Assembly (NCBI GenBank): GCA_964610345.1
Contig: CAZSVQ010000016.1
Location: 1 to 19,601, forward strand
DNA: 19,601 nucleotides
Direction: 5' to 3'
DNA from: HK-STAS-PATE-36 sp964610345
GTDB lineage: Bacteria; Patescibacteriota; Saccharimonadia; Saccharimonadales; JAGQNJ01
A program made the translations under genes and the position numbers. Below, one piece after another: positions 1-8,312 of the stretch (position 1 is the stretch's first letter; every line of letters starts with the position of its first letter). A model generated the notes under the pieces. It had not been told where the DNA came from. It searched no databases and worked only from the letters and a program-made list of their open reading frames with translations.

Positions 1-1
1 T

Positions 2-787
2 AAATCAACCATAAACGGTGTCCCGGTTGATGATTATCCGGTTATGCCAGCAATTCAGGACGGCAATAGCTTTTCGATTTCTGCGCCAGCTTTCAAGAAG
101 GCACTACAGCAGGTAATTTTTGCAGCTTCATCGGACGAGGCTCGACCGGTGTTGACAGCGGTGTTTATTCACTCACAAAACAACCTGCTGTATATTGCTG
201 CAACTGACAGTTATCGGTTGGCAGAAAAAGAAGTTACCAAGATTGATCAAGAAGTTTCACTGCTAGTTCCGAGTACGGCTATGCATGATTTACTAAGAAT
301 AATCAGTGAATTCACAGGTGAAATAAATGTTTTATACGACGAGCAACAAGTCCGGTTTATGGCTGATAATGTAGAGTTAATTGCTAGGTTAATTGACGGA
401 ACATACCCTGATTACCAAAAACTTATACCCAAAGAGTTTAATAACAACGCAATAGTTGAGAAAAGTGAACTAATTACTATAACTAAAGTTTCTGGTTTAT
501 TTTCTAGAGAAAATGCCGGCAGTATTACGGTATCCGTATCAGAACCCGATAAAACTCTATCAGTTAAATCTATTGCATCTCAGGTTGGTGAGAACGAGGC
601 TAAAACTAGTGGCGAAGTAACCGGCGAAGCAGATATCACACTGAATTCCCGGTACTTATTAGAAGGACTACAAGCAACTGATGGTGATAAAGTTATATTT
701 AGTTTTAACGGTAAGCTGGAGCCAATTATTATCAGAAACCCGTCTGATGCTAGTTATACCCACGTTGTGATGCCACTAAAAAGCTAG
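2..787 (+). CDS. dnaN: DNA polymerase III beta subunit (sliding clamp), 3' part only
   Basis: The beta clamp is a ring-shaped dimer that tethers the replicative polymerase to DNA. The reading frame is open from base 2, so the gene enters the window already in progress and about 261 C-terminal residues are visible. The first Met, at base 44, is internal: the codons before it read TINGVPVDDYPV, a typical clamp segment just ahead of the conserved P-x-I motif. Domains 2 and 3 are present, with the clamp-like stretches DGTYPDYQKLIP and NSRYLLEGLQA. The protein ends in the usual family tail, here MPLKS. recF follows after 20 bases on the same strand, a common origin-proximal order, so dnaA is expected further left outside the window. 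Identification rests on recognised family motifs and the recF neighbour. Confidence 0.95.
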   Translation, partial: KSTINGVPVDDYPVMPAIQDGNSFSISAPAFKKALQQVIFAASSDEARPVLTAVFIHSQNNLLYIAATDSYRLAEKEVTKIDQEVSLLVPSTAMHDLLRIISEFTGEINVLYDEQQVRFMADNVELIARLIDGTYPDYQKLIPKEFNNNAIVEKSELITITKVSGLFSRENAGSITVSVSEPDKTLSVKSIASQVGENEAKTSGEVTGEADITLNSRYLLEGLQATDGDKVIFSFNGKLEPIIIRNPSDASYTHVVMPLKS

Positions 788-794
788 GCCGTCG

Positions 795-800
795 TATAGT
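795..800 (+). promoter_or_regulatory. Possible -10 box next to the recF start (leaderless candidate)
   Basis: TATAGT matches the -10 consensus at five of six bases and lies exactly 7 bases before the recF ATG. No Shine-Dalgarno sequence is present between the dnaN stop and that ATG. This spacing would place transcription start at or next to the start codon. No convincing -35 box is seen, and reinitiation after dnaN translation is an alternative. Confidence 0.3.
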
Positions 801-807
801 ATAGAGT

Positions 808-1866
808 ATGATTTTAACTTCTGCTCGGTTACAGAACTTCCGCTCTTATAGTGATAGTTCATTTGAATTTGAACCAGGGGTGAATATAATTGTTGGCCCC
901 AACGCCAGTGGAAAAACAAATTTACTAGATGCACTGTATTTGACAGCAACCGGGGTTACCATTCGCCCAAACAAAGATTTTTTAATACAAACTAACAAAC
1001 CATGGTCTCGCCTAGACGTATTAACAAGCCAAAACCAGATCAGAATTACCAGAATCAGACAAGATAACAAACCAGAGTTTGAATTTGATGACAAGAAATT
1101 TAGAAGGTTTACATTAGATAAATTAATCCCGGTAGTGTTGTTTGAACCAAACCATTTATATCAAATAACCACAGCCCCAGAACAACGCCGACAATTTATG
1201 GACGATATTTTAACTAAAATAGACCCTAGCTTTTCGAGCCTAAAAAATAATTATATTAGAACCTTACGTCAGCGTAATAGTTTATTGAAATTACCACTAG
1301 GCGAGGTTAAAAAACAGATTTTTGCTTGGGACGTCAGGTTGTGTGAACTAGCCGGTAGTTATGTACAGAAACGTAAACAATTACTAGAACAAATTAATCA
1401 GAATAGTAGTGGGGTGTATAGTAAAATCGCCAACCAAAAACACCAACTATTGCTAGTTTATGAAAGTAAAATTCAAGCAGAAAATTACTCATCAACACTA
1501 CTTAAAACACTACAATTAAAACTAGAGCTAGATCATATGCGGGGTTTTACTGGTTATGGCCCACACCGAGACGATATGTCGATTATTATCGATAATAACG
1601 ATATGAGAAACGTAGCTTCTCGTGGTGAAACTAGGAGTATTTTATTAACTCTAAAAGTCATTGAAGCTCGTATTTTAGAAGGTATCTATAACCAAAAACC
1701 CTTACTGTTGCTTGATGATGTTTTTGGTGAGTTAGACGGTGCCCGTAGAAAAAGCCTAATAGACTTTATGTCTGGTTGTCAAACTTTCATAACCACCACC
1801 GACGCCGACATTATTGCACATAATTTTATGGTTGGCACCAAGCCAATATATATAACTAAGGAATAA
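808..1866 (+). CDS. recF: DNA replication and repair protein RecF
   Basis: RecF is an SMC-like ATPase that acts with RecO and RecR to load RecA at single-strand gaps. The 352 residues fit the family length. The start MILTSARLQNFRSY matches the conserved RecF opening. The Walker A motif is GPNASGKT at 30-37; a GPHRDD motif lies at 251-256, an ABC-type signature region (SRGE) at 271-274, and the Walker B stretch LLLLDDVFGELD ends near residue 310. An in-frame TAG two codons before the ATG fixes the start. No Shine-Dalgarno site is seen; a -10-like hexamer lies 7 bases upstream. The last 11 bases overlap the 3' end of the convergent gene on the minus strand. Confidence is high from the complete set of motifs and adjacency to dnaN. 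Confidence 0.97.
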   Translation: MILTSARLQNFRSYSDSSFEFEPGVNIIVGPNASGKTNLLDALYLTATGVTIRPNKDFLIQTNKPWSRLDVLTSQNQIRITRIRQDNKPEFEFDDKKFRRFTLDKLIPVVLFEPNHLYQITTAPEQRRQFMDDILTKIDPSFSSLKNNYIRTLRQRNSLLKLPLGEVKKQIFAWDVRLCELAGSYVQKRKQLLEQINQNSSGVYSKIANQKHQLLLVYESKIQAENYSSTLLKTLQLKLELDHMRGFTGYGPHRDDMSIIIDNNDMRNVASRGETRSILLTLKVIEARILEGIYNQKPLLLLDDVFGELDGARRKSLIDFMSGCQTFITTTDADIIAHNFMVGTKPIYITKE

Positions 1867-3403
1867 TAAATAGCTCAATAGAGTTATCTGGGAAATCACG
1901 TTTAAATTGATTAACTACAATTTCTTTTTTCTTGTCAAACTCAGCCAGATCATATGTAAAATCGGTGCTACCGGGTGTGTTTGATGTCCAGGAACTCAAA
2001 GCAAGCTTAATAAGTAGCGTATTACTACTATAGTCTGAATCTTGCACAACCCCCTGATATCCTTTTTCGTAAGGTAGTTTTTCGTCAGCAAAGGTGTTGG
2101 TGGTGGATCCTTCTTTGCTAATAAGAAACGCATGAGTTTCGTTCGAGCCTGAACGAACGGTTGTTAGAACGATACCAGAAGCACCAGAAGAGATGTGTGA
2201 TGGCATGAAACGGTTTGATGAAAAAATTGCTTTTGCTTTACCAAGTTTAATATCTAGTTCGCTTACAGTGTTGTTCTGAATAAAATAAATTTTACCGTTA
2301 TTGCTTGTTGAGAAACTTGATACATCACTAATCCGTATATCTATTCCATCTTTATCTTCGGAACCAATAATTCGCAAGTGGCTGTCGGTCAAAAAACAAA
2401 TTACGTTAATATTACATGCAACTGCACCATCATTGGTTTGATTTATTTTGTATGAGGAAACAAGGTCAAGTGAGTTTGTATCGAATATGCTTACTACTGT
2501 GTCTTGAGTCTGTGTTTTACTGTACTCTTCTTTTGAATCGGGACTTGCCGAGCTATTACCAACAACGTGATATAGTCTTTTATTATATAAACTAATATTT
2601 ACTTCAAGAAAATTCAAACTCTTTTGGTTGGCTGAGTTTAGTTTCATATTCTTTGGTTGCGAGTTAACATCGTCATATATCAGCACGTCGGAATTTTTAT
2701 TTCGTCCAACTACAAACATGGTGCTCGCAGGATCAACAGCTAGCGTATAGTCTTCGTAATCAGACAGGAAGTCTTGGGGTAGGTCGATGCTTTTTACGAC
2801 TTGTCCTGACTTGACATAGGCAAGAGAGGCAGCGTTTAGTGCTTCGCCCTCATTCGCAATCCTAAGGGCAATAAACCCATCTTCACTATAAGACTCCATT
2901 GACAATATATGACCGATTGTTATACTCTCGCGAGACGAAAAGGTTGAACTGGTTGTAGGATTATGTAGATAAAAGTCGTCAGTTCCTTTGCAGCCAAAAC
3001 TATAAAGCGTACTTTCTGTATATAGGGTGCAGGGGGCTACGTTACGGCCAATCTTTGTTCTGTTATTCTGATTAGCTAACGTAACCTGTTTTGAGGTTGT
3101 GTTAAAGAATCTTGGTACGGTAACAAAGTATGAAGAGGCTTGTCCGTTATCCGAAAATACTCGGATTTCGTACTTACCAGACTGAAGTATACGACCAAAC
3201 GTTTTTGTATCGGTGGTTCCGGAGGTTACAATCTCATTGGATGTTTGGTTGCGAACCTCAACCGAGACCGTTTTTTCTGGGAGTGTCAACGAGAGACGTC
3301 CATGAGTAAACAGCCAAAAGCCGAGGGATAGCAGTATGATTATGGTAATTGCGAGTATGCCACCTCCGACTATTTTTTTTGTACGATACTGTTCAGGACT
3401 CAT
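1856..3403 (-). CDS. Membrane-anchored protein with probable beta-propeller ectodomain, last gene of the T4SS operon
   Basis: No family is recognised with confidence. The 515 residues start with a short basic cytoplasmic stretch and one membrane span at about 11-32, which would place the rest outside the membrane. Residues about 40-110 look like a small beta-sandwich (repeated short beta strands, loosely PEGA-like). From about 110 to the end the sequence runs in repeated strand-turn units rich in Ser, Asn and Asp with little helix, the pattern of a WD40/YVTN-type propeller. The start overlaps the stop of the upstream hydrolase gene by 4 bases (ATGA), so translation is probably coupled and it belongs to the secretion operon. 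Its 3' end overlaps recF by 11 bases. A binding or scaffold role outside the cell is a guess from fold and position. No enzyme motif was seen. Confidence 0.75.
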   Translation of the reverse strand: MSPEQYRTKKIVGGGILAITIIILLSLGFWLFTHGRLSLTLPEKTVSVEVRNQTSNEIVTSGTTDTKTFGRILQSGKYEIRVFSDNGQASSYFVTVPRFFNTTSKQVTLANQNNRTKIGRNVAPCTLYTESTLYSFGCKGTDDFYLHNPTTSSTFSSRESITIGHILSMESYSEDGFIALRIANEGEALNAASLAYVKSGQVVKSIDLPQDFLSDYEDYTLAVDPASTMFVVGRNKNSDVLIYDDVNSQPKNMKLNSANQKSLNFLEVNISLYNKRLYHVVGNSSASPDSKEEYSKTQTQDTVVSIFDTNSLDLVSSYKINQTNDGAVACNINVICFLTDSHLRIIGSEDKDGIDIRISDVSSFSTSNNGKIYFIQNNTVSELDIKLGKAKAIFSSNRFMPSHISSGASGIVLTTVRSGSNETHAFLISKEGSTTNTFADEKLPYEKGYQGVVQDSDYSSNTLLIKLALSSWTSNTPGSTDFTYDLAEFDKKKEIVVNQFKRDFPDNSIELFIIP

Positions 3404-5286
3404 TCTGGTAGACCCTCATAAAGCTTATTTAATAGTTCTATTATACCAGGATCGCGACAACCATCTGATCCGCCTGGCTTATAGGTGTCGCCAACCTTAC
3501 ATCCTCTGTCAATATGTAAGTGGGGGTCTGACCCATTGCCAGTACATTTTCTGGGGCCAACTTCAGCTATTTGTTGTCCAGCGGTTACAGTTTGATTTGA
3601 TGTAACGGATGCACTCGATATGTGGCCATACCAGTAAGAGTAATTATCTTTTGATGAAACGAGCTGGAATGAATTACATCCGGCATTGCCTTTGTAGCTG
3701 TCGCGAACGCTCTTAATGACGCCATCACTAATTGCATATACGGGTGTTCCCGTAGTTTTATCCCCACCACCTTTTACGAATAAATCCCAGGCTGGCGTTC
3801 CATCATGATGACAGGTCGACTTATTACACGGTGGTGGACTGGCAAGCTCGCTCTTTTTTTGTGGCCCTATTGGGAACGCATAACCATCAGCTACAACACT
3901 ATTGCTTGTATCGGTTGAGCCACAAGAACTAACAGAAGAGTCACCGGATATTCCAGCCAAAGCTGCGTACTGAACCCACGCTCCCCAAATGTTGTTTGCT
4001 GGATACTCTACGGGACCATTATCTCTCTTAACCTGCCCCCAAGTTCCGTTTGGAGCTACTGCTGGGTCTCGCTTCGCATCGGCTTTGTTCATAACATAAG
4101 GAGAGCCCTCATAGCCTTGTGACTCGTCTACAAAACCCAGGCCAGCAGCCTGTTGCTTGTATTGGCTAGAGCGACCATTGTAGCTAAATAAGGTATCTTT
4201 GATGACATTATCAGGTGTGCCGGTTGTCTTTAACGGCCCAAGGTTTTTTGGATGGTTTCGGGTTGCATAATCTTGCTGAAGCCGAGAGGCCATAAAGTTT
4301 GTTTGTCTCTGAAACTCAGCATCGTTAACGGGTCCTGCTGGGTAAGGCCCGCCCGCCTTGCTATAAAACTGATAAACGCCCTGGCCATTACTAGGGTTAT
4401 TTCTTCCTAGGCTAGTTTCGTTTTTATGTATAACTGCAATTAGTTGCCAAGGTACGTCATTTGCTTGAGATGCGACCATATAGAACGGTTTGTTTTGCTC
4501 TATTTTAGCTAAATCATCTTGAGAAAAAACCTCTTCACCATTGTACCCTCTGTTTGTGCTAATAATCGTTTGAGCGCTTTGATTAACAGCGCCAAATGGC
4601 TGTGAACCCGACACAATAGAAGATACAAGAAAATCTGATTTTAACTGGTAACCTTGACCGCTGTGATGTACTCCGTCGAACTGATACTTTGCTTGGTTTG
4701 GCTCAGCCTCAGCACGCCAATCTATTATTTTATAGTTAAGAGCAGTAGATTGTGCAGATATCGCTGAGTTGATATCATTATAGTCAAAGTTCGGGGCATA
4801 TGCATTCATCCAGTATATTTGTATGTTTTGAGAATAACTGCGTATTTTGTCAACCATTAGCTTTATAGCATTGCCAAAATTACCTTCTTTGTTTGTTCCA
4901 AGCGCTACCACTATAGCAGAGCTTTGCGAAACTAAAGCAGAATCAGTGTCAATTTTTTGAAGTGATTGGGATGCTGTTATGCCTATAGTTGCCTCTATAT
5001 CTTTAACATTCCACCCGGCTTGCGTCAGTTTGTTGCTTAGCCCACCCATATCACGCATACCCACAGATAACGAATCTCCAATAACATAAATACTGCCGGG
5101 CTCTGTTGACTGTGATGTCGGCAAGCAAGACTTCTCGTAGTCAAAATAAAGAACACCCCCGTCCAGTAATTTCTTTTGCTCGGGAGATATTGCATACAAA
5201 GACTGTGTTAGCAGTAATATTAGCGATAATGCAACGAGGAGAACCCTAAACAAAAACCTAACTAAGCTCAACCTATCAATAAACAT
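3400..5286 (-). CDS. Exported multi-domain cell-wall hydrolase: SGNH esterase, SLT-like transglycosylase, M23 peptidase (VirB1-like)
   Basis: A secreted peptidoglycan-cutting protein of 628 residues. A signal peptide or anchor occupies about 8-32. An SGNH hydrolase domain follows (about 63-225), with GDS at 70-72, GTN at 130-132 and D204-x-x-H207, giving a Ser72/Asp204/His207 triad. A lysozyme-like lytic transglycosylase region is at about 255-370, with the likely catalytic Glu290 in WQLIAVIHKNETSLG followed by GVYQF. An M23 endopeptidase domain is at about 463-610, with a TCHHDGTPAWD zinc motif (His493/494, Asp501), YGH ending at His555 and HLH at 589-591. The spacing between the first His and Asp is longer than in classic M23. 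The start lies one base after the upstream stop, with a G-rich site about 10 bases before it. Position after virB4 matches the VirB1 slot of Gram-positive T4SS loci. Domain names are motif based; substrates are inferred. Confidence 0.88.
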   Translation of the reverse strand: MFIDRLSLVRFLFRVLLVALSLILLLTQSLYAISPEQKKLLDGGVLYFDYEKSCLPTSQSTEPGSIYVIGDSLSVGMRDMGGLSNKLTQAGWNVKDIEATIGITASQSLQKIDTDSALVSQSSAIVVALGTNKEGNFGNAIKLMVDKIRSYSQNIQIYWMNAYAPNFDYNDINSAISAQSTALNYKIIDWRAEAEPNQAKYQFDGVHHSGQGYQLKSDFLVSSIVSGSQPFGAVNQSAQTIISTNRGYNGEEVFSQDDLAKIEQNKPFYMVASQANDVPWQLIAVIHKNETSLGRNNPSNGQGVYQFYSKAGGPYPAGPVNDAEFQRQTNFMASRLQQDYATRNHPKNLGPLKTTGTPDNVIKDTLFSYNGRSSQYKQQAAGLGFVDESQGYEGSPYVMNKADAKRDPAVAPNGTWGQVKRDNGPVEYPANNIWGAWVQYAALAGISGDSSVSSCGSTDTSNSVVADGYAFPIGPQKKSELASPPPCNKSTCHHDGTPAWDLFVKGGGDKTTGTPVYAISDGVIKSVRDSYKGNAGCNSFQLVSSKDNYSYWYGHISSASVTSNQTVTAGQQIAEVGPRKCTGNGSDPHLHIDRGCKVGDTYKPGGSDGCRDPGIIELLNKLYEGLPE

Positions 5287-5287
5287 T

Positions 5288-8200
5288 TTAAGGCACCCCT
5301 ATGTGAACATGTGGCCCAGTAGCACCTGTTGTTTCGGGCCGGTCCTTAAATATTTTCTCACAAACCGGATTAGTAGACCTTATCTCGTTTATATAAGTTT
5401 GATTCGGCACCCCAAGCTCACAGCCTGCCGGCAGTAGTCTAGCGGCTTCTTGGGTGAACCGTGTAATAGTTCCGCTTCCATCATGAGCATCAAAGCCCGG
5501 CATTGTAACTCCATTAATGCCCCTGGATCCGGATATATCAACAGCCTTACCTTTCCAGTGTCTGCTTGCAGTTCCAGCCCCCACCTTGCTAGCGGTACAT
5601 CCTCGGTGCAGGGATGATATTGTAAACGCATTGTTTTGGCCGAGCGCTGCAATAATACGCAAAAGCTCCGTGTCGACGGAATACTTACCGTCACCAACAC
5701 TAGGACATGGTCCTGAACCAGAAGCAATTCCTTCTAATTGTGTTTTTGCGGCATCATCTTTGCCAATTTTTGTGTTGCCAAGTATTTGTTGTGCGAGTGC
5801 CCTTGCGTCGCCTGATGGTAGCGTTGTACTACTACTGCTATTTTCTGTAGTTTGCGATAGGGTATCGTTACTGTCTGTTAGACCGATATCTTGGCATGCG
5901 GTTTCATCTATACTTTCATAACAGGTAATGGTTGTCATTGTTATAGTGTCGGCTATATACATTCGGTATCGCAAAAAATCTTCATCTTTGTTTTCAGCAC
6001 CACAATCACCCCTGTTTTCTTCCAAGAATTTATAACTCGGAGCTTTGGTTGTCTGGAACTTACCTGTTGATGGGTCAATTGTCGTACCAAAACACTTGCC
6101 GTATTTTTCATTTAGTTCAGGGAGCTTATCTATAATAGCTTCTTCATTCGCGTAAGGGTCTTCTACGAGTGAGCTATCTCTCTCGATTGGAGAAAACCCA
6201 ATTTTATCCACCCCATAATCAAACGACGATGTATCAGCGTGTACTCGCGGGTTTATGCTAGATATATTTGACCAAAAGCTGCTCAAAACAGAAAAAGGAC
6301 TACGCACTAAACTTGCAAAACTAGTTTGGGTGTTGCGTAAATTATCATTTTGAATAATCGATTTTGAAACAAGCGAATCAGGACTAGAGGCATCAAAAAC
6401 TCTTGCGTAAAACGGTTGTTTTTGAACATCTTGCTTTATTTTATCTCTAGTTTCACGTTCAAGCGCAAGTCTTTCTTCGCCTGTTAAAACTCGACCACCC
6501 ATACCCGCCGCCGTATTATTATCCGCAAGGAACGCACCAGTATCTGCCATCGCCCCAAAAGCCCCCCCACTTATGCCGGCAACATCAATAACTTCACCAC
6601 CAAGCCATCGTACAACATCATCCATAAATGTATTTGCAAGAACTTGTTGGCCAACTTCTGCAGCTACATTAAGGATTGCACTGACAGGCCCAGTAAATGT
6701 TAAAGCAATACCCGCACCACTTGCGATTAAGCCACCTACAGTAGAGTTAATAGCACCACATACACTTGTCATTCCAGGTGCGGATGTTATTGTGTCTAGT
6801 TTCTGAAAAAAGAATGGTTTATCCTTACCTGGTTTAGCAGAGTCAGGAATCTTCACACCTGTGTTAGGTTTGCCGATGTTATGCTGGATGCTTTCTGCTG
6901 ACATCCAAGATGATTTATCTTCTTTATTATAAAAACTTTCAGCCAGAACTCCCAGCTCATCCATGTTGACATCATTTCCAGACATAATTTGGCTTGCCGG
7001 AGCTATTACCCCAGTTGTTGCTAGTCGTGTTAATGGCTGTACGATGTTTTGTTCTTGAATGTCACCAGCTGCATCCCCTAATGCATCTAACCCACAGACA
7101 AGACCCAGTACGGCTGTTGCGCCTACACCTACACCAATTTTTGCCCTCACCCTTGCAACGCGCTCACTATGGGGTAGGCTAGTGTCAGCTGCAACTCTTT
7201 GAGCATCGGCCATTTCGCCGTCTATTTCTCCGATCTTTGCTTTATCTGGTTCTGAAGTTGGGTTTTCTGGGTCATCTGACCCACCTATCTTCATGGTTTC
7301 TGTTGGCTTGGATCCATCTTTAATAGCTTTGTTGCGGCCTTCTTTAACTTTATTTTTCCACTCTTTGTACCTGAGGTTAATTTTTTCATCGGCCGATCTG
7401 GCTAAATTTTTTAAAGGATGAAAATCAACACCCGCCCGTACTTTTAACATACGTTTTGCCATAGCACTGCTTACTTTATTCATCCCCATGGCATCTACCG
7501 AACTGCTTATAATTTTTCTACGTGTTCTTGTATCGGTTATTTCGCCAGAGTTTTCTGCAAACTCTAAGCGCACTTTACCGGTTTCAGGATCTTTCGGCAT
7601 AGCAACACCGTTAGCTGCTTCAATTTTGGCAATCATTCTTTTTCCAGCAGGAGTATTGGAGTCTAGAGTTAGTGAACTTATTCTCCCTGTTCGCGAATTG
7701 TTGAACTCAACACCAATACCCTGTTTCTTAAGCTTAGCTTCATAGTGTACGGCAATTTTATTGCCTGTCCTTGATAAATTGTAATCTTGCCTAGCGGGCG
7801 GTTTTTTAGAAGCCCACCTGTATATTTTAGATAACCGGCGGCTACTGAATTCTTCGCTATTGCTAAAATGAAATCTTTCTAAGATTTTTGCAAACTGCAA
7901 AAACTGCAAAGGGCCCGCTAAAAAGGTTGATATTCCTATACCACCACCAATCAACAGCCCAATTGCTCCACCACCTGCCGCTGCTTGTTTTCCTGTGATT
8001 GAAAATCTTTGTTTTTTCTTTGGTTTGGTTTTGTTGTCCCAATCTCCAGGTTCATCAGTGTTATCGGAAATTTCTGGAGCAGACTTTTGGTTAGCTTGGT
8101 CAAGACCGTCTTGCTCTTTCTCGTCTACCGGGCTTTTACTTTTTTTCTCTGGTGCGGATTCGGCGTTATAGAGTTTTTCAAGATCGTCAACCTCTGCTTC

Positions 8201-8302
8201 TCTACGCTCTGGGTGTACACCTAAGTCATCATGGCCACCCTGGCGCTGTTCGGCCGGGTTATATTTTTTGTCTTGCTCTTCCCTTTCCTTTAGGCTCTGC
8301 AC
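5288..8302 (-). CDS. Large T4SS-associated membrane protein with C-terminal M15-like (LAS) peptidase domain
   Basis: A 1004-residue protein in three parts. Residues 1-105 are very charged and disordered-looking, probably cytoplasmic. A glycine-rich membrane span lies at about 106-130, with further hydrophobic stretches at about 388-412 and 511-550. The middle is otherwise unrecognised. The end (about 870-1004) resembles the LAS fold of D-Ala-D-Ala carboxypeptidases and hedgehog-like peptidases: SRHWKGKAVDIS supplies His915 and Asp922, and HVHIG near the last residues supplies His998 and His1000. The acidic residue usually found shortly before the last zinc His in M15 enzymes is not obvious, so activity is uncertain. 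Start is GTG: an AGGAG site lies 5 bases upstream and overlaps the virB4 stop, which favours this start and coupled translation. Likely role: a membrane-anchored wall-processing component of the secretion machine. Confidence 0.82.
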   Translation of the reverse strand: MQSLKEREEQDKKYNPAEQRQGGHDDLGVHPERREAEVDDLEKLYNAESAPEKKSKSPVDEKEQDGLDQANQKSAPEISDNTDEPGDWDNKTKPKKKQRFSITGKQAAAGGGAIGLLIGGGIGISTFLAGPLQFLQFAKILERFHFSNSEEFSSRRLSKIYRWASKKPPARQDYNLSRTGNKIAVHYEAKLKKQGIGVEFNNSRTGRISSLTLDSNTPAGKRMIAKIEAANGVAMPKDPETGKVRLEFAENSGEITDTRTRRKIISSSVDAMGMNKVSSAMAKRMLKVRAGVDFHPLKNLARSADEKINLRYKEWKNKVKEGRNKAIKDGSKPTETMKIGGSDDPENPTSEPDKAKIGEIDGEMADAQRVAADTSLPHSERVARVRAKIGVGVGATAVLGLVCGLDALGDAAGDIQEQNIVQPLTRLATTGVIAPASQIMSGNDVNMDELGVLAESFYNKEDKSSWMSAESIQHNIGKPNTGVKIPDSAKPGKDKPFFFQKLDTITSAPGMTSVCGAINSTVGGLIASGAGIALTFTGPVSAILNVAAEVGQQVLANTFMDDVVRWLGGEVIDVAGISGGAFGAMADTGAFLADNNTAAGMGGRVLTGEERLALERETRDKIKQDVQKQPFYARVFDASSPDSLVSKSIIQNDNLRNTQTSFASLVRSPFSVLSSFWSNISSINPRVHADTSSFDYGVDKIGFSPIERDSSLVEDPYANEEAIIDKLPELNEKYGKCFGTTIDPSTGKFQTTKAPSYKFLEENRGDCGAENKDEDFLRYRMYIADTITMTTITCYESIDETACQDIGLTDSNDTLSQTTENSSSSTTLPSGDARALAQQILGNTKIGKDDAAKTQLEGIASGSGPCPSVGDGKYSVDTELLRIIAALGQNNAFTISSLHRGCTASKVGAGTASRHWKGKAVDISGSRGINGVTMPGFDAHDGSGTITRFTQEAARLLPAGCELGVPNQTYINEIRSTNPVCEKIFKDRPETTGATGPHVHIGVP

Positions 8303-8307
8303 GAGTA

Positions 8308-8312
8308 CTCCT
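8308..8312 (-). promoter_or_regulatory. Shine-Dalgarno site deciding the GTG start of the 1004-residue protein
   Basis: On the minus strand AGGAG lies 5 bases ahead of the GTG at 8300-8302 and overlaps the TAG stop of virB4 (8311-8313). The overlap suggests that ribosomes finishing virB4 help initiate the next gene. Confidence 0.7.

Noticed and set aside
44..787. dnaN starting at the Met at base 44
   Set aside because: The frame is open to base 2 and the upstream codons encode conserved clamp sequence, so this Met is internal and the gene is cut by the window edge.
846..1094. 82-codon open frame on the minus strand within recF
   Set aside because: Shadow of the RecF Walker A region; no start signal or recognisable protein.
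5517..5921. 134-codon open frame on the plus strand
   Set aside because: Antisense to the C-terminal domain of the 1004-residue protein, whose zinc motifs show which strand is coding.
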